In this document: in pieces, positions 1 through 7,297 of the stretch
How positions within the stretch are numbered: position 1 is the stretch's first letter
Layout of the letters: each line of letters begins with the position of its first letter
Assembly: GCF_002979755.1 (NCBI RefSeq)
Contig: NZ_PCPP01000002.1
Location: 186,001-250,000, forward strand
Source: Chryseobacterium culicis
GTDB lineage: Bacteria; Bacteroidota; Bacteroidia; Flavobacteriales; Weeksellaceae
DNA length: 64,000 nt
Reading direction: 5' to 3'
Notes under the pieces: generated by a model
Seen by the model: the letters and a program-made list of their open reading frames with translations, nothing else
Told to the model about the DNA's origin: nothing
Database searches by the model: none
Program-made: the position numbers and the translations under genes

Positions 1-405
1 TTCAATCACTCTTGTACAAACCCCATTTTCATCAAAAATAAAAGTGGTTCTTACAATTCCCATATACGTTTTTCCGAACGTTTTTTTCTCCTGCCATACC
101 CCAAATTTTTCGATGATATCACGGTTTTCATCAGCAATAAGATCATAAGGGAAAGCAAATTTACTATGGAAATTCTTCTGCTTCTTTACAGTATCACCAC
201 TTATTCCCAATAGTTGAAATCCAGCTTTTTCAAGCTTTGTATAATTATCACTCAGGTTGCAGGCTTCCACTGTACAGGTCGGCGTATTGGCTTGCGGATA
301 GAAGAAAACTACCAGTTTTTTTCCAACTAATTTTGATGAGGTTACTGTTTCTCCGTCTTGATTGAATCCTTCAAATTCAGGTAATTTATCTCCAACTTTC
401 AGCAT
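1..405 (-). CDS. bcp: Thioredoxin-dependent thiol peroxidase (peroxiredoxin, BCP type), 3' end outside the window
   Basis: This enzyme reduces hydroperoxides in the cytoplasm using thioredoxin. The 135 visible codons start MLKVGDKLPEF and carry the peroxidatic cysteine in the motif TPTCTVEACNLSD (canonical TPGCTVEAC), with a second cysteine five residues later as in atypical two-Cys BCP proteins. No stop codon is reached, so roughly 15-20 C-terminal residues are missing, judging by the family length of about 150. It is divergent from nth with only 33 nt between start codons. Family assignment is secure; the symbol follows the E. coli homologue. Confidence 0.93.
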   Translation of the reverse strand, partial: MLKVGDKLPEFEGFNQDGETVTSSKLVGKKLVVFFYPQANTPTCTVEACNLSDNYTKLEKAGFQLLGISGDTVKKQKNFHSKFAFPYDLIADENRDIIEKFGVWQEKKTFGKTYMGIVRTTFIFDENGVCTRVIE

Positions 406-412
406 AATGATT

Positions 413-420
413 TAATTTTG
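413..420 (+). promoter_or_regulatory. -7 element of the nth promoter
   Basis: TAATTTTG matches TAnnTTTG and lies 18 nt before the ATG at 439. Because it overlaps the alternative TTG start at 418, it supports the ATG at 439 as the real start. Confidence 0.55.
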
Positions 421-422
421 TT

Positions 423-430
423 CAAATTTA
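423..430 (-). promoter_or_regulatory. -7 element of the peroxiredoxin promoter
   Basis: On the minus strand the sequence is TAAATTTG, an exact TAnnTTTG match to the Bacteroidota -7 consensus, 17 nt upstream of the ATG at 405. No clear TTTG -33 box was found. It lies back to back with the nth -7 box. Confidence 0.55.
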
Positions 431-438
431 AGGCTTAC

Positions 439-1059
439 ATGACAAAAAAACAAAGAGCTGAGCTCGTTCAGATAGAACTGGATAAATTATATCCCACCAC
501 ACCTATTCCGTTAGATCACACGGATCCCTATACATTGATGGTTGCTGTAGCACTTTCTGCACAGACTACGGATAAAAAAGTCAACCAGGTTACACCAGAT
601 CTTTTTGCCGTTGCAGGAACGCCTCAAAGAATGGCCAAGCTGGAAGAATTTGAAATCAAAGAACTCATCAAAGAAATAGGATTGTCCAATACAAAGGCTA
701 AAAATCTGAAAAAAATGGCAGAACTTCTGTTGGAAAGGCATAACGGTATTGTTCCTCAAACTTATGAAGAACTGGAAGCACTTCCGGGAGTAGGACATAA
801 GACTGCTTCAGTGGTAATGAGCCAGGGATTTGGATTTCCTGCCTTCCCTGTAGATACCCACATTCATCGTCTCATGACCCAGTGGAAGCTTACCTCCGGA
901 AAAAATGTAGTGGAAACAGAGCGTGATGCCAAAAATTTATTCCCTGAAGACGTGTGGAATAAGCTTCATCTTCAGATCATTTTCTATGGAAGAGAATATT
1001 CTCCGGCAAGAGGAAAAGGAGAGAAGGATTTTATTACGAAAATGATGTTTGAGAAATAA
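439..1059 (+). CDS. nth: Endonuclease III-like DNA glycosylase/AP lyase without the iron-sulfur cysteines
   Basis: Base-excision repair enzyme that removes oxidised pyrimidines and nicks abasic sites. The 206-residue protein has the helix-hairpin-helix LPGVGHKTAS with the catalytic lysine at K121 and the catalytic aspartate D139 in PVDTHIHR, at the same places as K120/D138 of E. coli Nth. The C-terminal segment that normally binds a 4Fe-4S cluster (C-x6-C-x2-C-x5-C) reads YGREYSPARGKGEKDF, and the whole protein contains no cysteine. The start is the ATG at 439, since a TTG at 418 overlaps the -7 box. Single gene ending at a strong hairpin. Confidence 0.92.
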   Translation: MTKKQRAELVQIELDKLYPTTPIPLDHTDPYTLMVAVALSAQTTDKKVNQVTPDLFAVAGTPQRMAKLEEFEIKELIKEIGLSNTKAKNLKKMAELLLERHNGIVPQTYEELEALPGVGHKTASVVMSQGFGFPAFPVDTHIHRLMTQWKLTSGKNVVETERDAKNLFPEDVWNKLHLQIIFYGREYSPARGKGEKDFITKMMFEK

Positions 1060-1115
1060 TTCATTGATTTTAGCGCTATGCTCGCAAGAGTTTTATAAAA
1101 AATTACATTGAAATA

Positions 1116-1184
1116 GTTCGCAAAGGCACTTCGTTTAGCAAAGGCAATATTTCCCTAGCTGAGTGAAACGTCCTTGCGAACGAA
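1116..1184. repeat. Dispersed intergenic inverted repeat, family A copy 1
   Basis: The arms GTTCGCAAAGG (1116-1126) and CCTTGCGAAC (1172-1181) are imperfect inverted repeats. The right half, GCTGAGTGAAACG then TCCTTGCGA, matches the element at 8866-8937 (GCTGAATGAAATG then CCCTTGCGA) at 18 of 22 positions. Confidence 0.6.
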
Positions 1185-1190
1185 AAAGAA

Positions 1191-1227
1191 AACGCAACAA
1201 TTACTTTGTGATCGTTGCGTTATTTTT
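1191..1227. terminator. Bidirectional terminator between nth and the DinB-like gene
   Basis: The stem AACGCAAC (1191-1198) pairs with GTTGCGTT (1214-1221), followed on the plus strand by ATTTTTATT. Both flanking genes converge on it. Confidence 0.75.
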
Positions 1228-1236
1228 ATTGATGGA

Positions 1237-1683
1237 TTAAATGTCCAATAACCTTCTATGGTAATTGATCTGCCCCAAATGATAATCCAGATGAGCGACC
1301 AGATGAATAAGAAAGTAATCTGTGGTCATGGCGCTTTCAAAAACAACAAGAGGGTATTCTTTTTTTAGATCTTCTTCTGGTAATTGAGGCAAAACCGTAT
1401 CTATCATAGTGATCGTTGCTTCAATCTTTTCGATAAGTTCAGCTTTTGGAATGTCTTTTAAGGAGAATTCTAGCTCACGGTGTCTTATATATCCCGTATT
1501 TCCTAGCTGGGCTCCTATAAAATGATTAATATTTCCGACCAAATGAAGGGTTAGGTTACCCGCAGAATTGGAAATGTTTTTATCAATCTTCCAAAGATTT
1601 TCTTCATTTTGATAGGCTTCTATCTCTGTTTTTAATTTATTTAAATCTCTGTTGAAAAGAGATCTGATGCTTTCTGTGATCAT
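1237..1683 (-). CDS. DinB/YfiT-like four-helix metal-binding protein
   Basis: The protein of 148 residues fits the DinB superfamily (DUF1572-like), small helical proteins with a three-histidine metal site whose members include thiol-dependent transferases. The likely ligands are H47 (LTLHLVGN) and H131/H135 (HLVAHLDYHLGQINYH). No signal peptide is present, so it should be cytoplasmic. It appears monocistronic, with a -7 box just upstream. The substrate cannot be read from the sequence. Confidence 0.8.
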   Translation of the reverse strand: MITESIRSLFNRDLNKLKTEIEAYQNEENLWKIDKNISNSAGNLTLHLVGNINHFIGAQLGNTGYIRHRELEFSLKDIPKAELIEKIEATITMIDTVLPQLPEEDLKKEYPLVVFESAMTTDYFLIHLVAHLDYHLGQINYHRRLLDI

Positions 1684-1703
1684 TGAGGCTTTATTTTTTT
1701 ATT

Positions 1704-1711
1704 CAAATTTA
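1704..1711 (-). promoter_or_regulatory. -7 element for the DinB-like gene
   Basis: TAAATTTG on the minus strand, 20 nt upstream of the ATG at 1683, matches TAnnTTTG exactly. Confidence 0.5.
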
Positions 1712-1726
1712 CTGAATAGAGTGATT

Positions 1727-1761
1727 AAAAACGAAAAGGGTGCTGTTTTTGTGCAGCACCC
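1727..1761 (-). terminator. Terminator of the DUF885 gene
   Basis: GGGTGCTG (1738-1745) pairs with CAGCACCC (1754-1761); on the minus strand the stem is followed by TTTTCGTTTTT. Confidence 0.8.
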
Positions 1762-1785
1762 TTACAATCTTTATGAGCAAAGATG

Positions 1786-3582
1786 TTATTTTTGTTTTTG
1801 AGCCCAAAGCTCCATTTTTCTATTCAGAACATCCAGAGGAAGGCATCCCTGGCTTAATACTTCATCATGGAAGCTCGCCAGATTGAATTTTTTTCCAAGG
1901 TCTTTCTGATACTTTTCTCTTAGCTCACGGATTCTTAAAGAACCTATTTTGTAGCCTAAAGCCTGCCCGGGCATTGCCATATATCTTTCTACTTCTGCTG
2001 TAGCAGATCCCTCGTCGTAAGAAATGTTGCTTAAGAAGTATTTAATTGCCTCTTCACGTGACATTTTTCCGGTATGAAGTCCTGTATCTACTACCAGTCG
2101 TACTGCTCTCAGCATCTGATCGCTCAGGTATCCCATTTTCTGGTAAGGATCTGTGTATAAACCGAACTCAGGGCCTAATGTCTCACAATAATGTGCCCAT
2201 CCTTCACCATAAGCGCCAAACCATCCAAATCTCATGAATTTAGGAAGCTTTGTGTTCTCTTGCTGTAAAGAAACCTGATAGTGATGTCCCGGAATAGCCT
2301 CGTGAAGGAAAAGAGATTCCATTCCTGAAGTAACATTGAATTTAGTAGGATCCGGAAGCGGAACATAAAAAATTCCTGCCCTTTTTCCATCTGGAGTTCC
2401 CGGCATATATTCTGCGCTCGCACTTGCTTCTCTGAATTTCTCCGTCTGTCTGATCTCAAACTTTGTTTTAGGGGTTACATTAAACATTGTTTTCAATTTC
2501 GGAGTGATTTTCGTTAAGATTCCGTTGAATGCCTGTAAAACTTCCTTAGATGTTTTATAAGTCATTGCCTTTGGATCCGTTTTTACAAAGGAGATAAATT
2601 CTTCCAGAGTTCCGGTGAAACCTACCTGTTGCTTTACTTTTTCCATTTCTGCACGAAGCATTGCTACCTGCTGAAGTCCGATTTTATTGATCTCTTCGGG
2701 AGATTTTTTGGTGGTTGTCCAGCTTTTTACATAATAGTTGTAGATCTCATTTCCATTAGGAAGGCTGTTGTAACCGTCCGTATCTCTTGCTTTTGGAAGA
2801 TATTCTTTTTCTAAAAAGATTCCCATTTTAGTATAAGCAGGAATAATTTTTTTCGAAATAGCATCTTTATAAAGTGCTGAGAATTTATCTTTTTGAGCCT
2901 GGGTGAAACTTTTAGGGAAATTTTTAATAGGTCCGTAGAAAATATTCCTTTCCATATCAGACGTTATAATTTCTTCGGCCTTCATCTGAGGAATCATTTT
3001 GACAACCAGTTTTTTAGGCAATACAATCTTATTGTTGATTCCCTCACGGAAGTTGTCTGTTGCGGCATTCATCCATTCCGGGAATTTTTCCATTCTTTTC
3101 AGCCAGTCACTGTAGTCCTTTTCTGTTTTAAAAGGCTGGTTACCCTGTCCGCTTCCATACAGAGGGAAAGTTAGCGGAAGTCCTCCAAATTGAGTAAAAG
3201 GAATATATTCCGGATGATAGGCATAAGCTTCTGTTTTATCTTTTAAAGTATAATCCAATACATCATACACTACTTTATCTTCATCAGAAAGAGTTTTATA
3301 ATCTACATGTTCCAGCTGTTTCTGCACAGAATTGTAGAATGCTATTTCTCCTGAGATAAAATCTTTATCAATGTTAATAGGAAGCTGGTCATTATATCTT
3401 GTATCTCCCTGTGCTGTAGCATCTAAAGGGTATAGCTTAAGATACTGCTCATAATAGTTTGAAGCGATAGAATCCAGGTTGCTGGGAGTCACTTTCGTAA
3501 GAGGAGAGTCCGATTTTTTGCAGGAAGCAAGACCGATGATCAATCCTAATCCCAGAATACTTTTTGATAAAATGTTTTTCAT
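1786..3582 (-). CDS. DUF885 family lipoprotein, putative zinc metallopeptidase
   Basis: The 598-residue protein starts with a lipoprotein signal (GLGLIIGLASCKK, lipidated Cys at 21), so it is anchored in the envelope. DUF885 proteins are predicted zinc carboxypeptidase-like enzymes. The hallmark HEAIPGHHYQ is at about residues 427-436 and a downstream GEGWAHYCE, about 25 residues later, supplies the probable third ligand. Length is typical for the family. The gene stands alone, with its own -7 box and terminator. The natural substrate is unknown. Confidence 0.9.
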   Translation of the reverse strand: MKNILSKSILGLGLIIGLASCKKSDSPLTKVTPSNLDSIASNYYEQYLKLYPLDATAQGDTRYNDQLPINIDKDFISGEIAFYNSVQKQLEHVDYKTLSDEDKVVYDVLDYTLKDKTEAYAYHPEYIPFTQFGGLPLTFPLYGSGQGNQPFKTEKDYSDWLKRMEKFPEWMNAATDNFREGINNKIVLPKKLVVKMIPQMKAEEIITSDMERNIFYGPIKNFPKSFTQAQKDKFSALYKDAISKKIIPAYTKMGIFLEKEYLPKARDTDGYNSLPNGNEIYNYYVKSWTTTKKSPEEINKIGLQQVAMLRAEMEKVKQQVGFTGTLEEFISFVKTDPKAMTYKTSKEVLQAFNGILTKITPKLKTMFNVTPKTKFEIRQTEKFREASASAEYMPGTPDGKRAGIFYVPLPDPTKFNVTSGMESLFLHEAIPGHHYQVSLQQENTKLPKFMRFGWFGAYGEGWAHYCETLGPEFGLYTDPYQKMGYLSDQMLRAVRLVVDTGLHTGKMSREEAIKYFLSNISYDEGSATAEVERYMAMPGQALGYKIGSLRIRELREKYQKDLGKKFNLASFHDEVLSQGCLPLDVLNRKMELWAQKQK

Positions 3583-3602
3583 TTTCAGAATCTTTATGAA
3601 AG

Positions 3603-3610
3603 CAAAAGTA
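3603..3610 (-). promoter_or_regulatory. -7 element for the DUF885 gene
   Basis: TACTTTTG on the minus strand, 20 nt upstream of the ATG at 3582, fits TAnnTTTG. No good -33 box was seen. Confidence 0.45.
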
Positions 3611-3695
3611 AGTATTATTGGGATATGCAGACTTATGGTGTGTATTGATTTTAAAAAATTATTTTCAAAATCCTTTTAACTTTGAATCAATTTTT

Positions 3696-3703
3696 TATCT
3701 TTG
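3696..3703 (+). promoter_or_regulatory. -7 element for the acidic hypothetical gene
   Basis: TATCTTTG fits TAnnTTTG and lies 48 nt upstream of the ATG at 3752. Confidence 0.45.
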
Positions 3704-3751
3704 TCTAAAACGTTTAACAATCATATTATTACAGTTCTTTTTTAAGAAAAA

Positions 3752-4213
3752 ATGAAAGGGATTTTAAAAATTTACCATCCGGAGGAAACGCTAAAATACA
3801 ATATCAGAAATACTTATTGTAAGGCCGTTTACAGCAACCAGCAACATTTTTTAGAGGTTGAAGTGATTACAGATGATAGTTTGGATCACGTGGATGATGA
3901 TTCACTACAGTACAATTTTCCGCAGCTTTCACTTGAAGTTTTCGATTTTCCTATTGAATCGGCGGAGATCGAAGGGAAAACAATCAAAATCAATGACTCT
4001 GATGAGGAAACCTACACAGAAGTAGATCTTTTCGATGATGAAGAGGCCTATATCTATGATAATGAGCTTCTTTTTGAGAGAAATGAAGAAGGGGAGCTTC
4101 AGGTCATCTGGAAAGGAACCATTGATGATTTCTATACCGGGTCAGATACTCCAATTCCATTTAGATTAAAATGCGAGTTCAGCCAAGACGATATTGAGGT
4201 AGACGAAGACTAG
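3752..4213 (+). CDS. Conserved acidic hypothetical protein
   Basis: The 153-residue protein is not recognised. It is very acidic, with runs such as DDSLDHVDDDS, NDSDEET and DLFDDEEAYIYD and a C-terminus SQDDIEVDED. It has no signal peptide or membrane segment, so it is probably cytoplasmic. The alternating hydrophobic/charged pattern suggests a mainly beta fold. It has its own -7 box and lies upstream of, but 173 nt from, the exbB operon, so joint function is not implied. Codon use looks like its neighbours. Confidence 0.75.
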   Translation: MKGILKIYHPEETLKYNIRNTYCKAVYSNQQHFLEVEVITDDSLDHVDDDSLQYNFPQLSLEVFDFPIESAEIEGKTIKINDSDEETYTEVDLFDDEEAYIYDNELLFERNEEGELQVIWKGTIDDFYTGSDTPIPFRLKCEFSQDDIEVDED

Positions 4214-4349
4214 CAACAGCTTCTATACTTTTTGACACCGAATTTCTTTTCAAAATTATTTTTGGAAAGAAATTTGCTGTTTATAAAATTGTAACAAAAT
4301 TTAAGTTGTTTTTAAGCAATTTTTAAGAGTTCAATTCATAATATTCTCC

Positions 4350-4357
4350 TACATTTG
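4350..4357 (+). promoter_or_regulatory. -7 element of the exbB-exbD-tonB operon
   Basis: TACATTTG matches TAnnTTTG, 29 nt upstream of the exbB start. The -33 box is not clear. Confidence 0.5.
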
Positions 4358-4386
4358 TCGTTGAAAATTTAATAAATTCACATTTA

Positions 4387-5091
4387 ATGCTGTTAACGGA
4401 ACTTTCTCAGATCTTATTTGCACAAATCGCCACTCCTGCAGTTGCTGCAGACAACTTAGAGTTCTCATTCTGGAAAATTATGTTCCATGGAGGAGCTTTC
4501 GCTAAAATAGTGATGGTCACTGTATTACTGTTGGGAATATTTTCTCTATACCTGTTTTTTGAGAGATTTTTCTTTATTAAAAGGTTAACTTCAAAAACAG
4601 ATTCCAACTTCATGAACAATATTGAAGACTTTATTAAAGCTGGAAAAATAGAGGCCGCTGCAGATTACTGCAAAACCCAAAACTCTCCGGAAGGAAGAAT
4701 TTTAGAAAAAGGAATTTCAAGATTGGGACGTCCTGTTTCTGATATTGTAAGTGCTATGGAAGCACAAGCTCAGGTAGAGGTGGCTAATATGGAGAAAAAC
4801 CTGAACCTTTTGGCTGTAGTACCGAGTATTGCCCCCATGTTGGGACTATTAGGTACGGTAATCGGGATGATTATTGCCTTCTTCAACTTATCTCATGCAA
4901 CAGGATCTTTCTCACCGAAAACACTTTCAGAAGGTATTTATACCGCTTTGGGACAAACGGCTGTAGGTTTGGCAGTTGCTATTCCGGCTAACTTCTGTTA
5001 TAATATCCTTTTAACAAGAATTGATAAGTTTGTGTTGAAAGCTCAGAATATGTCAGGAGAATTCTTAGACCTTATCAATAAACCTTTATAA
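4387..5091 (+). CDS. exbB: MotA/TolQ/ExbB proton channel family protein
   Basis: Inner-membrane subunit that, with ExbD, harvests the proton motive force for TonB-driven import across the outer membrane. The 234 residues show three hydrophobic segments (about residues 34-58, 138-165 and 184-208), the last two around the conserved LGLLGTVIGMI and LGQTAVGLAVAIPANF motifs of the channel. It is first of three genes, 11 nt before exbD. The N-terminal extension before the first membrane helix resembles a short periplasmic segment common in Bacteroidota ExbB. Confidence 0.95.
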   Translation: MLLTELSQILFAQIATPAVAADNLEFSFWKIMFHGGAFAKIVMVTVLLLGIFSLYLFFERFFFIKRLTSKTDSNFMNNIEDFIKAGKIEAAADYCKTQNSPEGRILEKGISRLGRPVSDIVSAMEAQAQVEVANMEKNLNLLAVVPSIAPMLGLLGTVIGMIIAFFNLSHATGSFSPKTLSEGIYTALGQTAVGLAVAIPANFCYNILLTRIDKFVLKAQNMSGEFLDLINKPL

Positions 5092-5102
5092 ATTTTCTTA
5101 CG

Positions 5103-5501
5103 ATGAAAATTCAGAGAAGAAATAAAGCGAATCCGGAATTCAGTTTAGCAGCGATGACAGACGTTATCCTGTTGATGTTGATTTTCTTTATGATTACCTC
5201 TTCTGCGGCTAATCAAAGCGCAATTGATGTCAATCTGCCGAAAGCCGGAGCTGTTGAAGACAATATACCCAATCCTTTAACGGTAAGTATTAAACCGGAT
5301 GGTTCATTCTTTGTAGATGATAATCCTGTGAATAAAGGGGAACTGGAGAAGATTATTGTAGATAAGCTAGCCAACCAGACCAATAAATCGTTTACGATCA
5401 GAGCGGATGAAAACACGCTGCATAAAGATGTTGTTTTTGTGATGGAAGTTGCTGAAAAACATAAATTTAACATTGCAATTGCAACCGTTAAAGATAAATA
5501 A
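5103..5501 (+). CDS. exbD: Biopolymer transporter ExbD
   Basis: Partner of ExbB in the TonB energising complex. The 132-residue protein has a short cytoplasmic tail, one membrane helix (about residues 18-36) beginning with the conserved protonatable Asp D20 in MTDVILLMLIFFMITS, and a periplasmic domain. Length is standard. It lies between exbB (11 nt) and tonB (35 nt). Confidence 0.95.
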   Translation: MKIQRRNKANPEFSLAAMTDVILLMLIFFMITSSAANQSAIDVNLPKAGAVEDNIPNPLTVSIKPDGSFFVDDNPVNKGELEKIIVDKLANQTNKSFTIRADENTLHKDVVFVMEVAEKHKFNIAIATVKDK

Positions 5502-5536
5502 CAGATCCGGGTTTCCGGAAACAATTACGTTTTAAG

Positions 5537-6421
5537 ATGAAAAGCTATACAGCAAACCGAAATGAAGAAAATAAAGATAGAGTAAAAAGCGCCCTGCTTT
5601 CTATTCTTATCTGGGCTGCTATTTTGCTTTTTGTTTTTTTGTATAAATTAAAACCTGAGTTGGACAAAGAGCCTGAAATGGTTACTACTATGTTGGTCAA
5701 CTTTGGAGACAACAGAAACGGAAAAGGAATTGAAGAGCCTGCAGAACAACCTGGAAGCCTTGCTGCAGCAACAGAAGAAGTAACTCTGGAACCTGCAGAA
5801 ACACCTGTGCCGGAAACAAAGACTGTTGTAAAGCCGGAGCCCACTCCTGAGCCCAAGAAAGCAGACGTTAAGGAGAAGGTTATTACAGGAAATAATTCAA
5901 AAGCAACAGTTCCTAAGAAGGAAGAATCAAAAAAAGCTGAGAAAAAAGAAGCCACCAGTACGAGTGCTTCTAAAAATACTAAAAAAGCAGGTGCTGCCAC
6001 AGCCAATTCAAAAACAGGGAATGGAGATGGAAAGGGAAATGCAGCGATTGGAAACCTGATTAAAGGAAGAGGAACAAAAGCAGGAAGCCAGGGAACAGGT
6101 GACGGAATTGGAAATGCAGGAGATCCTTTGGGAGGCGATGGAAATGGGGATAGTAAAGTAGGAATAGACAGAAAGCTGATAGGCTATATCCCGGGAACCA
6201 TGGGAAGAGGCGGTGCACAACCCTCTCACAGCTGTACAGCAAGTGGATCAATTACGATTGCTTATACTGTAGATAAAGCAGGAAATGTGGTCTCTGCCAG
6301 AAGATCAGGAGGTGTCTCAGATCCTTGTGTGGCATCTACATCAGTGTCCTGGGTGAAGAAATATGTAAAAGCAGAGAAAGCCAGTACATCCTCTACCGGA
6401 ACGTATAAAATTACATTCTAA
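5537..6421 (+). CDS. tonB: Energy transducer TonB
   Basis: Periplasm-spanning protein that couples ExbBD to outer-membrane receptors. The 294 residues show an N-terminal anchor (about residues 18-38), a Pro/Glu/Lys-rich linker (about 60-150), a Gly-rich stretch (about 155-210), and a C-terminal domain with the TonB-like strand ITIAYTVDKAGNVVSARRS. Two cysteines of the C-terminal domain (in HSCTAS and SDPCVA) could form a disulfide in the periplasm. Last gene of the operon, ending at a strong terminator. Confidence 0.9.
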   Translation: MKSYTANRNEENKDRVKSALLSILIWAAILLFVFLYKLKPELDKEPEMVTTMLVNFGDNRNGKGIEEPAEQPGSLAAATEEVTLEPAETPVPETKTVVKPEPTPEPKKADVKEKVITGNNSKATVPKKEESKKAEKKEATSTSASKNTKKAGAATANSKTGNGDGKGNAAIGNLIKGRGTKAGSQGTGDGIGNAGDPLGGDGNGDSKVGIDRKLIGYIPGTMGRGGAQPSHSCTASGSITIAYTVDKAGNVVSARRSGGVSDPCVASTSVSWVKKYVKAEKASTSSTGTYKITF

Positions 6422-6427
6422 AAATAC

Positions 6428-6455
6428 AAAAGCACTTTATTCAAGTGCTTTTTTT
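6428..6455 (+). terminator. Terminator of the tonB operon
   Basis: AAGCACTT (6430-6437) pairs with AAGTGCTT (6443-6450), followed by a T run. It overlaps the last codons of the convergent gene. Confidence 0.85.
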
Positions 6456-6829
6456 AATTCGTTTATTCTGTTGATAATCGGGAGGGCAAAAATACCGCTG
6501 GTCTGAAGATACAGCTCATAGAATGTCTTTGCTTTATCCTGAAAATCTTTATTCTGATCGTATCTGCTGTTAAAGTAGAAAAGATTTCCCAGCATTTCAT
6601 AATAATCTTTGTGATCTCTTTCCTGTCTTTCGTTAACGATAGCAATCATTTCTTCTTTTGTTTTCGAAGAAACTTCCGTGAAGCTCATTTTGAAGATATC
6701 TCTCATCAGCGTATCAAAATCCAGTTCTTTCTGCATTAAACTTTCTTCAGGTTTATCCAGAATCAGTTTTTCCAGTGCCTGGGTTAATTGACGGATGAGT
6801 CTTAGAGTAAATTCTTTATCTGTAATCAT
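6437..6829 (-). CDS. Conserved hypothetical helical protein
   Basis: The 130-residue protein is predicted mostly helical and has no signal or membrane segment. It opens with TLRLIRQLTQALEKLIL, a pattern that recalls the N-terminus of DUF6483 proteins, but I cannot confirm membership. It lies convergent to tonB and just downstream of the repeat-flanked four-helix-bundle gene. Function unknown. Confidence 0.7.
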   Translation of the reverse strand: MITDKEFTLRLIRQLTQALEKLILDKPEESLMQKELDFDTLMRDIFKMSFTEVSSKTKEEMIAIVNERQERDHKDYYEMLGNLFYFNSRYDQNKDFQDKAKTFYELYLQTSGIFALPIINRINELKKALE

Positions 6830-6842
6830 AATGGGTAGTTTT

Positions 6843-7290
6843 GTTGCTAGTTGCTAGTTGCTAGTTGCTAGTTTGGGTTAGGTTCTCCAGTTTAACTGTA
6901 CGTATTTTATAAAGTTATTGATTTTTCCTCCTAAGAGTTTGTATTGTTCTGATTTTTCTTTAAAGTCTGATTGTAATTCCGGATAAAGTCTGGTTATTTT
7001 CGATAGATGACAAATTGTTTCGTCACAACTTGCCTGAGAGTAAGTGAGAAACCTAATGAAATCACCTTTGTAACTGTTTCTTCCATATCCCTCTGCAATA
7101 TTTGTAACAATTGAATCAGCTGATCGTCTCAATTGACTACCCAATTCGTATAATTCATAGTTAGGTAGTTTGAGCGACAACTTATGGGTTTCAATAAACA
7201 ACTCAAAAGCAATATTATAAATATCAAGTTTTTCGTAACTCATTAATACATTTTTAACGGTAAAAAACTAGCAACTACCCAACCAGCAAC
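6843..7290. repeat. Inverted arms enclosing the four-helix-bundle gene (family B)
   Basis: The left edge has four tandem copies of TTGCTAG (6844-6871) preceded by G. The right edge (7268-7290) has the reverse-complement words CTAGCAAC and CCAGCAAC. Between them is exactly one gene. The arrangement resembles a small repeat-bounded cassette; the arms are 27 nt from its start and 6 nt from its stop. Confidence 0.6.
6878..7243 (-). CDS. Four-helix bundle protein, 23S rRNA intervening-sequence (S23/IVP) family
   Basis: The 121-residue protein matches the S23/IVP family: the motif LRRSADSIVTNIAEGYGR at about residues 39-56 and RFLTYSQASCDET at about 64-76 are typical. Family members form pentameric four-helix bundles; one relative, Avd, serves diversity-generating retroelements, but most have no known role. 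No reverse transcriptase or variable repeat is nearby. The gene is tightly bounded by inverted TTGCTAG-type repeats, suggesting it moves as a unit. Confidence 0.88.
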   Translation of the reverse strand: MSYEKLDIYNIAFELFIETHKLSLKLPNYELYELGSQLRRSADSIVTNIAEGYGRNSYKGDFIRFLTYSQASCDETICHLSKITRLYPELQSDFKEKSEQYKLLGGKINNFIKYVQLNWRT

Positions 7291-7297
7291 ATTTTTA

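Noticed and set aside
418..438. N-terminal extension of nth from a TTG at 418
   Set aside because: The codon overlaps a TAATTTTG promoter box, and the ATG at 439 begins the conserved part of the protein.
5545..6006. 153-codon minus-strand ORF inside tonB
   Set aside because: It reflects the Lys/Pro/Glu-rich repeats of the TonB linker read in reverse and has no gene-like start context.
6844..6871. Four TTGCTAG words as a possible CRISPR array
   Set aside because: The units are 7 bp with no spacers and no cas genes nearby.
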